NCBI GenBank assembly: GCA_964399265.1
Contig: CAYNQF010000002.1
Location: forward strand, 7,024 to 71,023
Reading direction: 5' to 3'
Length of the DNA: 64,000 nt
Source: WJLY01 sp964399265
GTDB lineage: Bacteria; Joyebacterota; Joyebacteria; Joyebacterales; Joyebacteraceae
Shown: piece after piece, positions 50,856-59,579 of the stretch
Layout of the letters: each line of letters begins with the position of its first letter
Position numbering within the stretch: the stretch's first letter is position 1
The notes under the pieces: model-generated
What the model saw: the letters and a program-made list of their open reading frames with translations, nothing else
Database searches by the model: none
What the model was told of the DNA's origin: nothing
Program-made: the position numbers and the translations under genes

Positions 50856-50916
50856 TCGGGCAGCGGCACCCAGACGATGGGCGAACCGGCGCGGGGTCCT
50901 GAGCACGCCCGGGGGC

Positions 50917-51705
50917 TCAGTCGCAGCGCCGCCCGGCGGCCAGTCCCAGAGGCAGCTCCAGCCCGCACGACAGGAGAAGTCTCTCGTCGCTCAGAACGCG
51001 GCGTGATTCGCCGTCCGCGACGGCCCGTCCTCTCTCGAGCACGAGCACGCGGTCGCACAGGTCGAGCGCCATGTCCAGGTCGTGCGTGGCAATGACCTTC
51101 GTGTGGTCGAGTCCCCTCAACAGGTCGATCAGCCGCCGTCTCGCGCCCGGGTCGAGTCCGGACCCGGGCTCGTCCATTACCATGATAGACGGGTCCATCG
51201 ACAGCACGGTCGCTATTGCGACCGCGCGTTTCTCGCCGCCCGACAGGTGGTACGGCGCGCGCGACGCGAGGTGCGCGGCGCCGACCCGTTCGAGCGCCTC
51301 GTTCGCCCGCTCGACCGCCGCCTCGGGCGCCAGGCCCATGTTGAGCGGCCCGAACGCGACGTCCTGCAGCGCGGTCGGCATGAAGAGCTGGTCGTCCGAG
51401 TTCTGGAAGAGCATCCCGACCATGCGGCGGACCTCACTCAGGTTGGCTCTTTTGACCTTCGAGCCCTCGACGCTCACCGTGCCCTCGCGTGGCACCAGGT
51501 AGCCGTTGAGATGGAGGAGAAGCGTCGACTTGCCCGCTCCGTTCGCGCCAACGACCGCGAGCGACTCGCCGCGCGTTACGTCGAACGACACCTCCTCGAG
51601 CGCCCTGCTGCCGTCCGGGTAGGTGAAGGAGAGGCCCCTGATCTCCAGGGCAGGGGATGCCCCGCTCCGCTCGCGGGAACCGCCGGGGCCGTCGCTCTCT
51701 CTCAT
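50917..51705 (-). CDS. nikO: Nickel/cobalt ECF transporter ATPase (NikO/CbiO)
   Basis: This 262-residue ABC ATPase powers energy-coupling-factor metal uptake. Walker A is GANGAGKST, the Q-loop is in MLFQNSDDQLF, the ABC signature is LSGGEKR, Walker B is IMVMDEPGSGLDP, and the switch His is in IATHDLDMA. FQNSDDQLF is characteristic of CbiO/EcfA proteins. Its ATG overlaps the stop of the upstream nikQ by 4 bp (ATGA). The first 18 residues (ESDGPGGSRERSG) are a non-conserved extension. It is third in the nikR-nikQ-nikO unit. Confidence 0.93.
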   Translation of the reverse strand: MRESDGPGGSRERSGASPALEIRGLSFTYPDGSRALEEVSFDVTRGESLAVVGANGAGKSTLLLHLNGYLVPREGTVSVEGSKVKRANLSEVRRMVGMLFQNSDDQLFMPTALQDVAFGPLNMGLAPEAAVERANEALERVGAAHLASRAPYHLSGGEKRAVAIATVLSMDPSIMVMDEPGSGLDPGARRRLIDLLRGLDHTKVIATHDLDMALDLCDRVLVLERGRAVADGESRRVLSDERLLLSCGLELPLGLAAGRRCD

Positions 51706-52514
51706 CCCATCATCCCCCTCACAAGGTTTCCCAGCATCGCCGGCAGGTCCCAGACGCGCATGGCGACGAACGCAGCCGACCAGCCGAGCCCGAACGCCAG
51801 GTCCGAGCGCCGCAGCTCGAGTCGGTTCAAGAGGCGCACCTCGCCCGTGAAACCTCTGCTACGCATCGCGCCGTGTATCCTGTCGCCCCGGTCGATGGTA
51901 CGAAGCAACATGTGTCCCGTGATCGAGGCGAACGTCTTCATGTCCCTGCCCCTGCGTCCGAACGAACGGAGGTCCCTCGCGCGCGCGACGCGCGACGCCT
52001 CGTCGGCCAGGACGAAGATGTAGCGGTAGAGGAGGAGCAGCTGCACGACCATGACCTCGGGAACTCCGAGCTTCCGAAGGCCCACACACAAGCCCTCAAA
52101 GCTCGTCACCCCGACGAGTACGATGGTCGTCCCAACCGTGAGCGCGAAACGCACGAGCACCGACGTGAACGAGAGGACGCCCGCGCTCAGCACGACTGGG
52201 CCCGCGGCGAAGGCCGCCGACCGTTCGATGAAGAGGCTCGGGAGCGCTACGAGCAGCGCGAAGGGAGAGACAAGAGCGGCCTTCCTCGCCACGTACCCCA
52301 TCGGGATGCCGCCCAGCGACGCCATCGCCAGGGGGTAGAGCACAAACGGCAGGAGCGCGGAGATCTCGTATCGTTCGAAGGAGAGCACGCACGTCAGGAA
52401 GACGGCGGTCGCCACGAGCTTGGCGCGCGGGTCGACGCGATGGACCGTCGTTTCGCGCAGCGCCATCGCGTCCAGGTTCCTGATGTCACCGAGAGCAGCT
52501 TCGATTCCTCTCAT
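51702..52514 (-). CDS. nikQ: Nickel/cobalt ECF transporter transmembrane component (NikQ/CbiQ)
   Basis: This 270-residue EcfT-type membrane subunit couples the ATPase to the substrate-binding NikM. There are about five to six membrane segments. The two coupling motifs typical of EcfT/CbiQ are visible as ARARDLRSFG and AMRSRGFTGE (Ala-x-Arg-x-Arg-Gly pattern). The N-terminal HRVDPRAKL is also a CbiQ hallmark. It lies between nikR (8 nt upstream) and nikO (4-bp overlap), so the three genes form one transcript. Confidence 0.92.
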   Translation of the reverse strand: MRGIEAALGDIRNLDAMALRETTVHRVDPRAKLVATAVFLTCVLSFERYEISALLPFVLYPLAMASLGGIPMGYVARKAALVSPFALLVALPSLFIERSAAFAAGPVVLSAGVLSFTSVLVRFALTVGTTIVLVGVTSFEGLCVGLRKLGVPEVMVVQLLLLYRYIFVLADEASRVARARDLRSFGRRGRDMKTFASITGHMLLRTIDRGDRIHGAMRSRGFTGEVRLLNRLELRRSDLAFGLGWSAAFVAMRVWDLPAMLGNLVRGMMG

Positions 52515-52522
52515 GGGTACCG

Positions 52523-52942
52523 TCAGGCAATGTCCTCTCCGGCAGTGGTCGTCACGAGTTTGCCGTGCTTGACTCCCTTCATGCCGATCAGGTGGTCCGC
52601 GAGCGTCCGCACTTCGCCTGCCTTGCCCCGCACGACGATGACCTCGAGGCAGTCCCTCGGGTTCAGGTGGACGTGGAGCACCGAGATCACCGCGTCGTGA
52701 TGACCGTGCTGGTGCTCCGTCAGCCTGTCGGAGACGCCGCGCATGTGATGGTCGTAGACGATGGTGACGGTTCCCACGATCTCCTCGTTCCCCCGCGCGG
52801 ACGCGTCCTCGACCAGGGCTCCCCTCACGAGGTCACGTATGGCTTCGGAGCGGTTGTCGTAGCCCTTGCGCTCCATCAGGGCGTCGAACTTCCTCAAGAG
52901 CTTCGCGTCCATCGATATCCCGAAACGGGCCAGCTCGTTCAT
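52523..52942 (-). CDS. nikR: Nickel-responsive regulator NikR
   Basis: This 139-residue ribbon-helix-helix repressor has a C-terminal ACT-like nickel-binding domain. The DNA-binding part is ELARFGISMDAKLLRKFD with YDNRSEAIRDLVR. The nickel ligands of E. coli NikR (H76, H87, H89, C95) correspond to H79, H90, H92 and C98 in HQHGHH and LHVHLNPRDCLE, all conserved. The ATG at 52942 follows GGGGAGG. It is first in the minus-strand nik unit and divergent from nikMN. A perfect dyad lies between the two units at 52992-53021, so it probably controls both by excess nickel. Confidence 0.96.
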   Translation of the reverse strand: MNELARFGISMDAKLLRKFDALMERKGYDNRSEAIRDLVRGALVEDASARGNEEIVGTVTIVYDHHMRGVSDRLTEHQHGHHDAVISVLHVHLNPRDCLEVIVVRGKAGEVRTLADHLIGMKGVKHGKLVTTTAGEDIA

Positions 52943-52991
52943 CCCGCCTCCCCGTAGCACGAACCGAAGAATCTTGCTATCCGACTTCCGG

Positions 52992-53021
52992 CGTGTTACT
53001 CTTCCTCAATATGGTAACACG
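52992..53021. promoter_or_regulatory. NikR operator
   Basis: CGTGTTAC and GTAACACG are perfect 8-bp inverted arms separated by 14 bp, located in the 103-bp divergent region between nikR and nikMN. From memory, comparative studies reported a GTGTTAC-N13/14-GTAACAC NikR motif in deltaproteobacteria; the match should be checked. Confidence 0.82.
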
Positions 53022-53045
53022 GCACGGCCACGGGAGGTAGCACAG

Positions 53046-54089
53046 ATGCACATGGCAGACGCGCTTCTTTCGCCGGGTGTAGGAGCAACGATGTGGGCGC
53101 TGGCGGGCGGAGCGATCGCCTACGCCGCACGGAAGGTGCGCTCGAGGCTGGACGAGTCGCTCGTGCCGCTCATGGGAGTGCTAGGGGCGTTCGTCTTCGC
53201 GGCGCAGATGATCAACTTCACGATACCGGGCACCGGGTCGAGCGGTCACCTCGGAGGAGGGATGCTGCTGGCCATCCTGTTGGGGCCCGAGGCTGCATTC
53301 CTCGTGATCGCCTCCGTGCTCTCGGTGCAGGCGTTCTTCTTCGCCGACGGCGGTCTGCTTGCTCTCGGGGCCAACATCTTCAACATGGGCGTCCTTCCGT
53401 GCTTCGTCGCGTACCCGCTCCTCTACAGGCCACTCGCGGGGCGTGACACCGCGCCGCGCCGCATGGCCGTGGCCTCGGTGATCGCGTCGGTCGCAGCGCT
53501 CGAGCTGGGTGCGTCGGGCGTCGTGTTGGAGACCGTGTGGTCGGGCATCACGAGTCTGCCGTTCGCCTCGTTCGCTCTTCTCATGCTGCCGGTGCACCTG
53601 GCCATCGGCATCGTTGAGGGTCTCGTGACCGCGGCCGTCGTCACGTTTGTCTGGCGGGCGAGGCCCGAGATCCTGTCGCGCGGCCACGTTCCCGGTGGGA
53701 TGCCGTCCCTCAGGAAGGTGATGGTCGGTCTGGCCGCCGCGACACTCGTTGCGGGCGCCGTGCTTTCGTGGTTCGCTTCAGCCCACCCGGATGGGTTAGA
53801 ATGGTCGGTGGCAGGCGTCACCGGGTCAGAGGAACTCGCGGCGCCGCCCGACGGAAGTCACGTGGCCTTGGGCGCCCTGCAGGAGAGGATGTCCTTCTTG
53901 CCGGATTACGGGTTCCGCCGGGCCTCGGCCGATGTGGAAGAGGATGCCGAATCCTCGTGGCCGGCGGTCGACGCGGGGACCAGCGTCTCCGGCGTCCTGG
54001 GCGGCGCAATGACTCTGGCGCTCGCGGGGATCGTGGCCTTCATCCTGAGAAGGAGGGCCTCAGCATGGAACTCACGCTCACCATCCTGA
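53046..54089 (+). CDS. nikMN: Nickel/cobalt ECF substrate-binding component, fused NikM-NikN type
   Basis: This 347-residue membrane protein selects the metal. It begins MHMADALLSP, the NikM/CbiM N-terminus in which the amine, His2 and nearby residues bind nickel. About six helices (GHLGGGMLLAILLGPEAA, FFADGGLLALGANIFNMG) make up the NikM part. After about residue 225 comes a NikN-like segment: a helix, a periplasmic stretch with HPDGLEWSVAG, and a final helix before RRRASAW. The ATG at 53046 follows GGGAGG. It is the first gene rightward from the NikR operator. Confidence 0.94.
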   Translation: MHMADALLSPGVGATMWALAGGAIAYAARKVRSRLDESLVPLMGVLGAFVFAAQMINFTIPGTGSSGHLGGGMLLAILLGPEAAFLVIASVLSVQAFFFADGGLLALGANIFNMGVLPCFVAYPLLYRPLAGRDTAPRRMAVASVIASVAALELGASGVVLETVWSGITSLPFASFALLMLPVHLAIGIVEGLVTAAVVTFVWRARPEILSRGHVPGGMPSLRKVMVGLAAATLVAGAVLSWFASAHPDGLEWSVAGVTGSEELAAPPDGSHVALGALQERMSFLPDYGFRRASADVEEDAESSWPAVDAGTSVSGVLGGAMTLALAGIVAFILRRRASAWNSRSPS

Positions 54090-54646
54090 TAGGGATCGGC
54101 CTGGCAGCGGCATGCGGGTATCGAGTCTTCGTCCCGTTCCTCGTGCTCAGCATCGCCGCCGTGAGCGGCCATGTTACCCTCTCTCACGGCTTCGAGTGGA
54201 TAGGGACGCCGCCCGCGCTCATCGCCTTCGCGATCGCCACCGCTCTCGAGGTTCTTGCCTACTACATACCGTGGCTCGACAACGTGCTGGACGCGGCCGC
54301 CACGCCGGCGGCCGTCGTCGCCGGCGTCGTGATAGCCGCGTCCGTGGTGACCGATGTCTCGCCGTTTCTAAGATGGACGCTCGCGGTGATAGCGGGGGGG
54401 GGAGCGGCGGCGGCCGTTCAGGCCACGACCGTCGCGGTGCGTGGCGCGTCGACCGTCACCACGGGAGGCGTGGGCAACCCGGTCGTATCGACAGGGGAAC
54501 TCGGCGGCTCGGTCGTCACGTCGGTACTGTCGATCGCCGTTCCGGTCGTCGCAGTGGCGCTCGTGATCGTGTTGCTTGTCGTGATCGTGCGCGTGACGCG
54601 CGGGCTTCGCCGCCGTCGCTGCGCGCCCGGCGTCACATCCCCGTGA
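54065..54646 (+). CDS. DUF4126-family membrane protein
   Basis: This 193-residue protein with about five membrane helices resembles DUF4126 (ACGYRVFVPFLVLSI, EWIGTPPALIAFAIATALEVLAYYIPWLDN, TPAAVVAGVV, GGGAAAAVQATTVAVRG). The ATG at 54065 lies inside the end of nikMN (25-bp overlap) after GAAGGAGGG, so its expression is coupled to the nickel transporter and NikR. The family has no known function; the context raises a link to metal transport. Its 3' end overlaps the convergent nucleotidase gene by 14 bp. Confidence 0.82.
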   Translation: MELTLTILIGIGLAAACGYRVFVPFLVLSIAAVSGHVTLSHGFEWIGTPPALIAFAIATALEVLAYYIPWLDNVLDAAATPAAVVAGVVIAASVVTDVSPFLRWTLAVIAGGGAAAAVQATTVAVRGASTVTTGGVGNPVVSTGELGGSVVTSVLSIAVPVVAVALVIVLLVVIVRVTRGLRRRRCAPGVTSP

Positions 54647-56249
54647 CCTCGAGCCTTCCGTCCGGGGCTTCCGGATTCAACACGCCCTCGTTCCCCACGA
54701 TCTCCTCGAGTATCGAGTAGAAGGTCGAGTACGTGTTCTCCATGTCCCTGCCGTACTTGCCGAACCAGAAGTAGCCGTCTCCGTCCTTGTTGACGATGAA
54801 GCTGTTGCTGAGGACGCGGTAATCGCGGTCGTCCTCCAGCGGCTGCCAGCTCCCGTCCGGGCCCTCGACCTCCACGCTGGTGACCCTCTCGCCGGGCACG
54901 GCGACGACCCATCCACCGGAACCGTCCTGCTCGATCTCCTGAGCGGTTCGCGACATGTCTATCGCGTACCTCATGCCCGAGACGTGCATGAGGCCGCCCT
55001 CGCCGAAGCTGGCGGCGCTGTGTTCGAGGATGTCCCTCAGATGACCGCCGTCGATCGTGAGCATGATCGCATCGTTGCCGAACTCGTCGATAGACCGGAG
55101 CATGACGTCAGTGACCGGGCCGGGCTCGTATACCTTCTTGCCCCGAAAGGCTCCCGCGTTGTTCATCACGATGTCGACCCCGAACTTCTCTCGCATCCTG
55201 TCGTTGACCAGGTTTGCCACCGCGGACTCCCCGCCCCGCACTGCACTGGACGAGAGGTCCCAAGCGACGCCGGTCGTGCCCAGCACCACGGCCCCGGGGA
55301 GCGAATCACGGTAGACGGCGAGACGTCCGTCGACGTCGGGCGCGGCGGCCACGGCGTCCGTGATAGGTACCATCTGGTAGTGGACCGTCTCCGGCAGCAG
55401 ATTCCCATCGGCGTCGGTCTCCACGTCCAGGCGCATGAGGTGCGTGCCGCCGTATCCACCCGCGACGACGAACGTGTTACCGACGCGGACCGGCTCTTCG
55501 ACGTAGCTGTGCGAGTGGCCGCCGAAGATGATGTCGATGCCCGGGACCCCTCGTGCCAGCGCCTCGTCGTTGTCGAGGCCTATGTGAGTCAGCGCGACGA
55601 TGACCTGGGCGCCGCGGTCCTCGAGTTCGAGCACCGCGCGCCTGGCGGTCTCGACGTTGTCACCGGTCAGGATTACGTCGCCCGGGCTCGAGAGGTAAGG
55701 GAGCCCTTCCGTGATGAGAGAGAAGTATCCTACGCGGAGTCCGTCGTAGTCCTCGACCAGCACGGGCACGCAGGTTCCCTCCAGGGCCGTGTCCTCGACG
55801 GCCAGGTCGGAGCATATGAAGTCGAAGTCGGCCGACGCGAGCGCAGCCGCCAGCTCCTCGGGACCCTTGTCGAACTCGTGGTTGCCGAAGACCGCGATCT
55901 CGTACCCGGCGTCGGACATGAGGCCGTAGATGGCGCGCCCTCCGAACGAGTGGAAGTAGAGGTCGGAGAGCGCGTCGCCGGAGAAGACGACCGCGACGGT
56001 CCCGGGGTTCTCTTGCTCAACGTCGCGAATCACCGTGGCGATGCGGGCGATGCCGCCCGTCGACACGGTCTCGTCCACTCCGTCTCCGTCCGAGTCGACG
56101 ATCGACGGATACGACTCGAGCTGCCCGTGGATGTCGCCGAGCCCTATGATCGTGAGCTCGTGCCCCCTCGGGGACTGCGCGCAGGACGTGAGTAGAGCGC
56201 TCGCGACGGCGAGCGAGAGAACTGTGAGCACTGTCGTCCTCGGTCTCAT
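54633..56249 (-). CDS. Lipoprotein 5'-nucleotidase/UshA-like metallophosphoesterase
   Basis: This 538-residue lipoprotein starts at the ATG at 56249 with a lipobox in LLTSC (Cys about 23). The N-terminal calcineurin-like phosphoesterase domain has the metal motifs GDIHG, SGDALSD, GNHEFDKG, THIGLDND and GGHSHS. The C-terminal 5'-nucleotidase domain includes NNAGAFRGKK, IDGGHLRDILEHSA and SFIVNKDGDGYF. It would hydrolyse nucleotides or sugar nucleotides at the cell envelope, releasing nucleoside and phosphate. It complements the exported nuclease and acid phosphatase. The stop lies inside the end of the convergent DUF4126 gene. Confidence 0.93.
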   Translation of the reverse strand: MRPRTTVLTVLSLAVASALLTSCAQSPRGHELTIIGLGDIHGQLESYPSIVDSDGDGVDETVSTGGIARIATVIRDVEQENPGTVAVVFSGDALSDLYFHSFGGRAIYGLMSDAGYEIAVFGNHEFDKGPEELAAALASADFDFICSDLAVEDTALEGTCVPVLVEDYDGLRVGYFSLITEGLPYLSSPGDVILTGDNVETARRAVLELEDRGAQVIVALTHIGLDNDEALARGVPGIDIIFGGHSHSYVEEPVRVGNTFVVAGGYGGTHLMRLDVETDADGNLLPETVHYQMVPITDAVAAAPDVDGRLAVYRDSLPGAVVLGTTGVAWDLSSSAVRGGESAVANLVNDRMREKFGVDIVMNNAGAFRGKKVYEPGPVTDVMLRSIDEFGNDAIMLTIDGGHLRDILEHSAASFGEGGLMHVSGMRYAIDMSRTAQEIEQDGSGGWVVAVPGERVTSVEVEGPDGSWQPLEDDRDYRVLSNSFIVNKDGDGYFWFGKYGRDMENTYSTFYSILEEIVGNEGVLNPEAPDGRLEVTGM

Positions 56250-56570
56250 GACGTCTCCGATTCCGTAGGATGGTGAACGTGCGCGTCTGATGTTCCGAGA
56301 AGATAAGTTACCACGTTGCGACGCTCCCGAAAACAGATGAGGCATCGTTCATGTTCAAGACGAAGCTATCCCAAAGGCATCATTAAGGTGTAGGGTAGTT
56401 GACGAAGCCTCAGGTGTGCTCCACAGTGTCGAGAGCCGCCCCAACGATACGCTGCGGCCTCTTCGGACCTCTCCACGCGTTCCACTCCCCGGTCACAGCG
56501 GCGGCCCTCGGGCGCCCCTCACGAGTCACGTGTCCGCGCGCCGGCCCCACCAGCAGGAAGGGAGCAGGAT
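56250..56570. other. Divergent intergenic region with no gene seen
   Basis: This 321-bp stretch is locally AT-richer around 56300-56400. I find no confident promoter pair, RNA fold or repeat. Confidence 0.45.
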
Positions 56571-59291
56571 ATGTCGTGCGCTACTGTCTGGCGCGCGGCG
56601 GCCACGCGTTATGCGGTCGCGGCCGTCACGCTGTACGTGTTGTGTGCGCTCGCTGTCCTTTCGTCGCCGGCCGCGGCCGGCGTCCAGCCGACCGATGAGG
56701 TCTCGGGCCCGCGCGGAGACGACGCGATCGGACCCGCGGCCGGGAACCAGTACGATCCTTACATTGCGCGCGGGGGGGATGAGTTCCTGGCCGTGTGGGT
56801 CGACGAGAGATCGGTCGTCCCGGGCGACGACTTCGAGTACCCGACCTATCAGGACGTATACGCGGCTCGTCTCGACTCGACCGGCGCCCTGATCGACGAG
56901 ACTCCCATCATCATTTCTGACGATGTGGGAGACGAGTACGACCCGCGCGCGGCCTGGAACGGACAGAACTGGCTCGTGACGTGGGAGAGCAGAGTCCCGG
57001 GTGGAACCATTCCCAGGGTGCTGGCAACGCGCATCCGGCCCGACGGTGAGGTGCTGGATGACCCTCCGATCGAGGTCGACCCCGACCCGGTCGGAACGAT
57101 CGACTTCGTCGCCATGGGTAGCGACGGCGACGAGTGGATGGTGCTCCTGAAGGAGACGTACCAGAGCGGCATCAACACGGAGACCGTCCTTCGCGGCGCC
57201 CGGGTCTCGGCGGCAGGCTCTCGCGTGGGCAGCCCCGTCACGCTCTTCCACCCGTCGTGCTGCTATTTCTTCTCGGTCGGCGGACTCGCCTACGCCGACG
57301 GGGTTTACCTCCTGGTGATGGAGTGCATACCAGACATCTATGCGCACTCCGGCATCTGCGGACTCAGGATAACTCCCGCTCTCGCGAACCTCGACGGCTA
57401 TCCCTTTGAGATTGCTCTCACGAGCGACTACTTCAGGACGGCCTCCGCGGCGAGCAACGGGTCCTCCTTCTTCGTCGGGTGGGAACGCTACATGTCTTAC
57501 CCGCCACCGATCACGGACCCGTTCTGTGCGAGAGTGACCACGGGCGGAGTGTCGCTCGACCATCCCGACGGCATCGAGTTGTGGGGAGGGGTAGGATCCG
57601 GAGCGGCCAGGGTGCCGACGGTGACGTGGGATGGCACGAACTGGATCGCGTCCTGGACCGACGACTCGGGAGCGCGCGTCGCGCGCGTCGCAACCGACGG
57701 GACCGTACTGGACCCTGGCGGCGTGAGCCTCCATGCCTTTGGGGCAGACTCGAGCACGCCCGCGTCTGGCGGCATAAGGCTGGCATGGGAGCACGACAGC
57801 GCGGGCGGAGATAGGCCCTACGACGTAAGCTCGGTCTTCGTGTCCAGCAGCATCTCGGCGGGCCCGCCGACCGCGTTGTCGGTTGGTGCGCCGTCGCATC
57901 ACCTGGCGGACGCGGCGGTCGGCTCGAGCGACACGCTCCTCGTCTTCAGGAGCGACGTTTCGGGAGAGATGCGGATCATCGCCGAGACCTCGGCCGACTA
58001 CGCAGGCGTGGGCAAGGTGGGTCCGGTCACGATCGCGATGGGGCAGTATCTGTCGGGTCCTGCCGTGGCCTGGAACGGGTCGGTCTACCTCGTGACCTGG
58101 GCCGATGAGTCGACAGACACCATCTACGCCGTGAGGATGCAGCCCGGCGGGACCATCCTCGACTCGCCCGCCATCACCGTGATGTCGGGCCGCGAGCCCG
58201 ACGCGGCCGCGTCCGGAGCCGACTTCCTCGTGGCGGGGACCGACGAGTACGGAGCGGCGACCGTGAGGCGGGCGTACGGCGCCAGGGTCAGGGGAACTGA
58301 CGGAGCGGTGCTCGACGCCACGCCCCTCACTCTCGGCCAGAGTTACGCGATGCGACCGCGCGCCGCCGGCTTCTCGGACAGGTGGGTCGTGACGTGGGAG
58401 CGCCGCCCGTCCTACGACAGCGAACAGGCTGACATCTGGGCCGCGTTCGTGAGCGGCGTCGGTGTCGTCGGTGGCGAGTTCGGCGTGGCGACCGATCACG
58501 CGACGTCCGACCGGCACTACAACCCGGCGGTGGACACCAGCATCGGCTTGGCGCTGATCGTGTGGGAGGACACACGGACCTACCCGAACGACGACTGGAA
58601 CCTGTACGGTCGACGGCTGCTGGTGACGGGGGACTTCCTGGATGCGGAGAACGGGTTTGCAGTCGCGACCGAATCCCCCGATGAGCGGAGGTCGGCCGTA
58701 GCGTGGAACGGCGTCAACTTCCAGGTCGCCTACGAGGTAAGCGAACAGTTCAACTACTTCTTCCACACCAAGCCGGACGTCTACGGCATACGCGTCAACC
58801 AGGACGGCACGCTGCAGAGTTCACACGGGTTTCCGATCGAGGACTCGGCCGAGCAGGACGTGAGGCCTGCCGTTGCCGGCGACGGCGCAGGCGGCTCCGT
58901 CGTCGTGAGTTCGTCGTTCATGGGCGAATACCCCTACGCCTCCTACAGGCTGTCAGCCGCACGGCTCAGCGACGGAACGAGTGGAGTGCCGCAGCCGCAG
59001 CAGGTTGCCGGCACGGTCAGCTACTTGTCGCCGGCCTTCCCGAACCCATCGGGCGAGGGAACGTCCCTGCGCTTCACGCTGTCGGGCGAAACGCACGCCG
59101 ACGTGTCGGTCTACGACGTCTCGGGCCGCCTCGTGCGGCGTCTCCTGGACGAGAGACTTCCCGCCGGCCAGCACGGCGTGGAGTGGGATGGTCACACCGA
59201 TGCGGGGCAGCGCGTGGCGGCCGGGATCTACCTGCTGGCGGTAGACGCCGGCAGCTATCACGGAACCAGAAAGGTGGCACTCCTCAGGTAG
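56571..59291 (+). CDS. Exported WD-like repeat protein with sorting tail
   Basis: This 906-residue secreted protein starts at the ATG at 56571 after GGAAGGGAG, with a signal ending near SSPAAAG. It consists of about a dozen repeats of the form (AWNG)..(WLVTW)(E/D)...A.R...DG..LD, for example AAWNGQNWLVTWESR, TWDGTNWIASWTDD, AWNGSVYLVTWADE, AAGFSDRWVVTWERR and AWNGVNFQVAYEV. These probably make a beta-propeller. Such proteins are common in FCB-group and Myxococcota genomes and their ligand is unknown. It ends with the FlgD/T9SS-like tail (AFPNPSGEGTSLRFTLS to RKVALLR). The long minus-strand reading frame across it is a GC-driven shadow. Confidence 0.87.
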   Translation: MSCATVWRAAATRYAVAAVTLYVLCALAVLSSPAAAGVQPTDEVSGPRGDDAIGPAAGNQYDPYIARGGDEFLAVWVDERSVVPGDDFEYPTYQDVYAARLDSTGALIDETPIIISDDVGDEYDPRAAWNGQNWLVTWESRVPGGTIPRVLATRIRPDGEVLDDPPIEVDPDPVGTIDFVAMGSDGDEWMVLLKETYQSGINTETVLRGARVSAAGSRVGSPVTLFHPSCCYFFSVGGLAYADGVYLLVMECIPDIYAHSGICGLRITPALANLDGYPFEIALTSDYFRTASAASNGSSFFVGWERYMSYPPPITDPFCARVTTGGVSLDHPDGIELWGGVGSGAARVPTVTWDGTNWIASWTDDSGARVARVATDGTVLDPGGVSLHAFGADSSTPASGGIRLAWEHDSAGGDRPYDVSSVFVSSSISAGPPTALSVGAPSHHLADAAVGSSDTLLVFRSDVSGEMRIIAETSADYAGVGKVGPVTIAMGQYLSGPAVAWNGSVYLVTWADESTDTIYAVRMQPGGTILDSPAITVMSGREPDAAASGADFLVAGTDEYGAATVRRAYGARVRGTDGAVLDATPLTLGQSYAMRPRAAGFSDRWVVTWERRPSYDSEQADIWAAFVSGVGVVGGEFGVATDHATSDRHYNPAVDTSIGLALIVWEDTRTYPNDDWNLYGRRLLVTGDFLDAENGFAVATESPDERRSAVAWNGVNFQVAYEVSEQFNYFFHTKPDVYGIRVNQDGTLQSSHGFPIEDSAEQDVRPAVAGDGAGGSVVVSSSFMGEYPYASYRLSAARLSDGTSGVPQPQQVAGTVSYLSPAFPNPSGEGTSLRFTLSGETHADVSVYDVSGRLVRRLLDERLPAGQHGVEWDGHTDAGQRVAAGIYLLAVDAGSYHGTRKVALLR

Positions 59292-59311
59292 CGCATCAGT
59301 AGCTACCTCCC

Positions 59312-59346
59312 GGCCCCGGGCGGCAGCCAGCCCAATGCCCGGGGCC
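59312..59346 (+). terminator. Terminator of the repeat protein gene
   Basis: GGCCCCGGGC and GCCCGGGGCC form a perfect 10-bp stem with a 15-nt loop, followed by a weakly T-rich stretch. Confidence 0.65.
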
Positions 59347-59579
59347 GGGACCTTCTTGTCAGCACCCCTCACTTACTGGCCAATCTGCCTCAACTGGGCG
59401 CATTCCCAGGCACGCTTGATGCTATTCCCCTATTGATGTCTGCGTCAGATATGAGGTTTCGGCTGACAGAAGCCGGACGCGCTTGCGCCCGGCACGGCGG
59501 CTGCCTGCGGGCGCCGCCGCGAGAGGTGTTTGCGGAGAGCACCGACGATAGTCCGAGAGCGGAACGGAGGTCGGAAGAA

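Noticed and set aside
56526..58766. Long minus-strand reading frame (746 codons) opposite the repeat protein gene
   Set aside because: Arg/His/Val-rich composition typical of antisense frames in GC-rich genes. The plus-strand gene has a ribosome site, signal peptide, repeats and a recognised tail.
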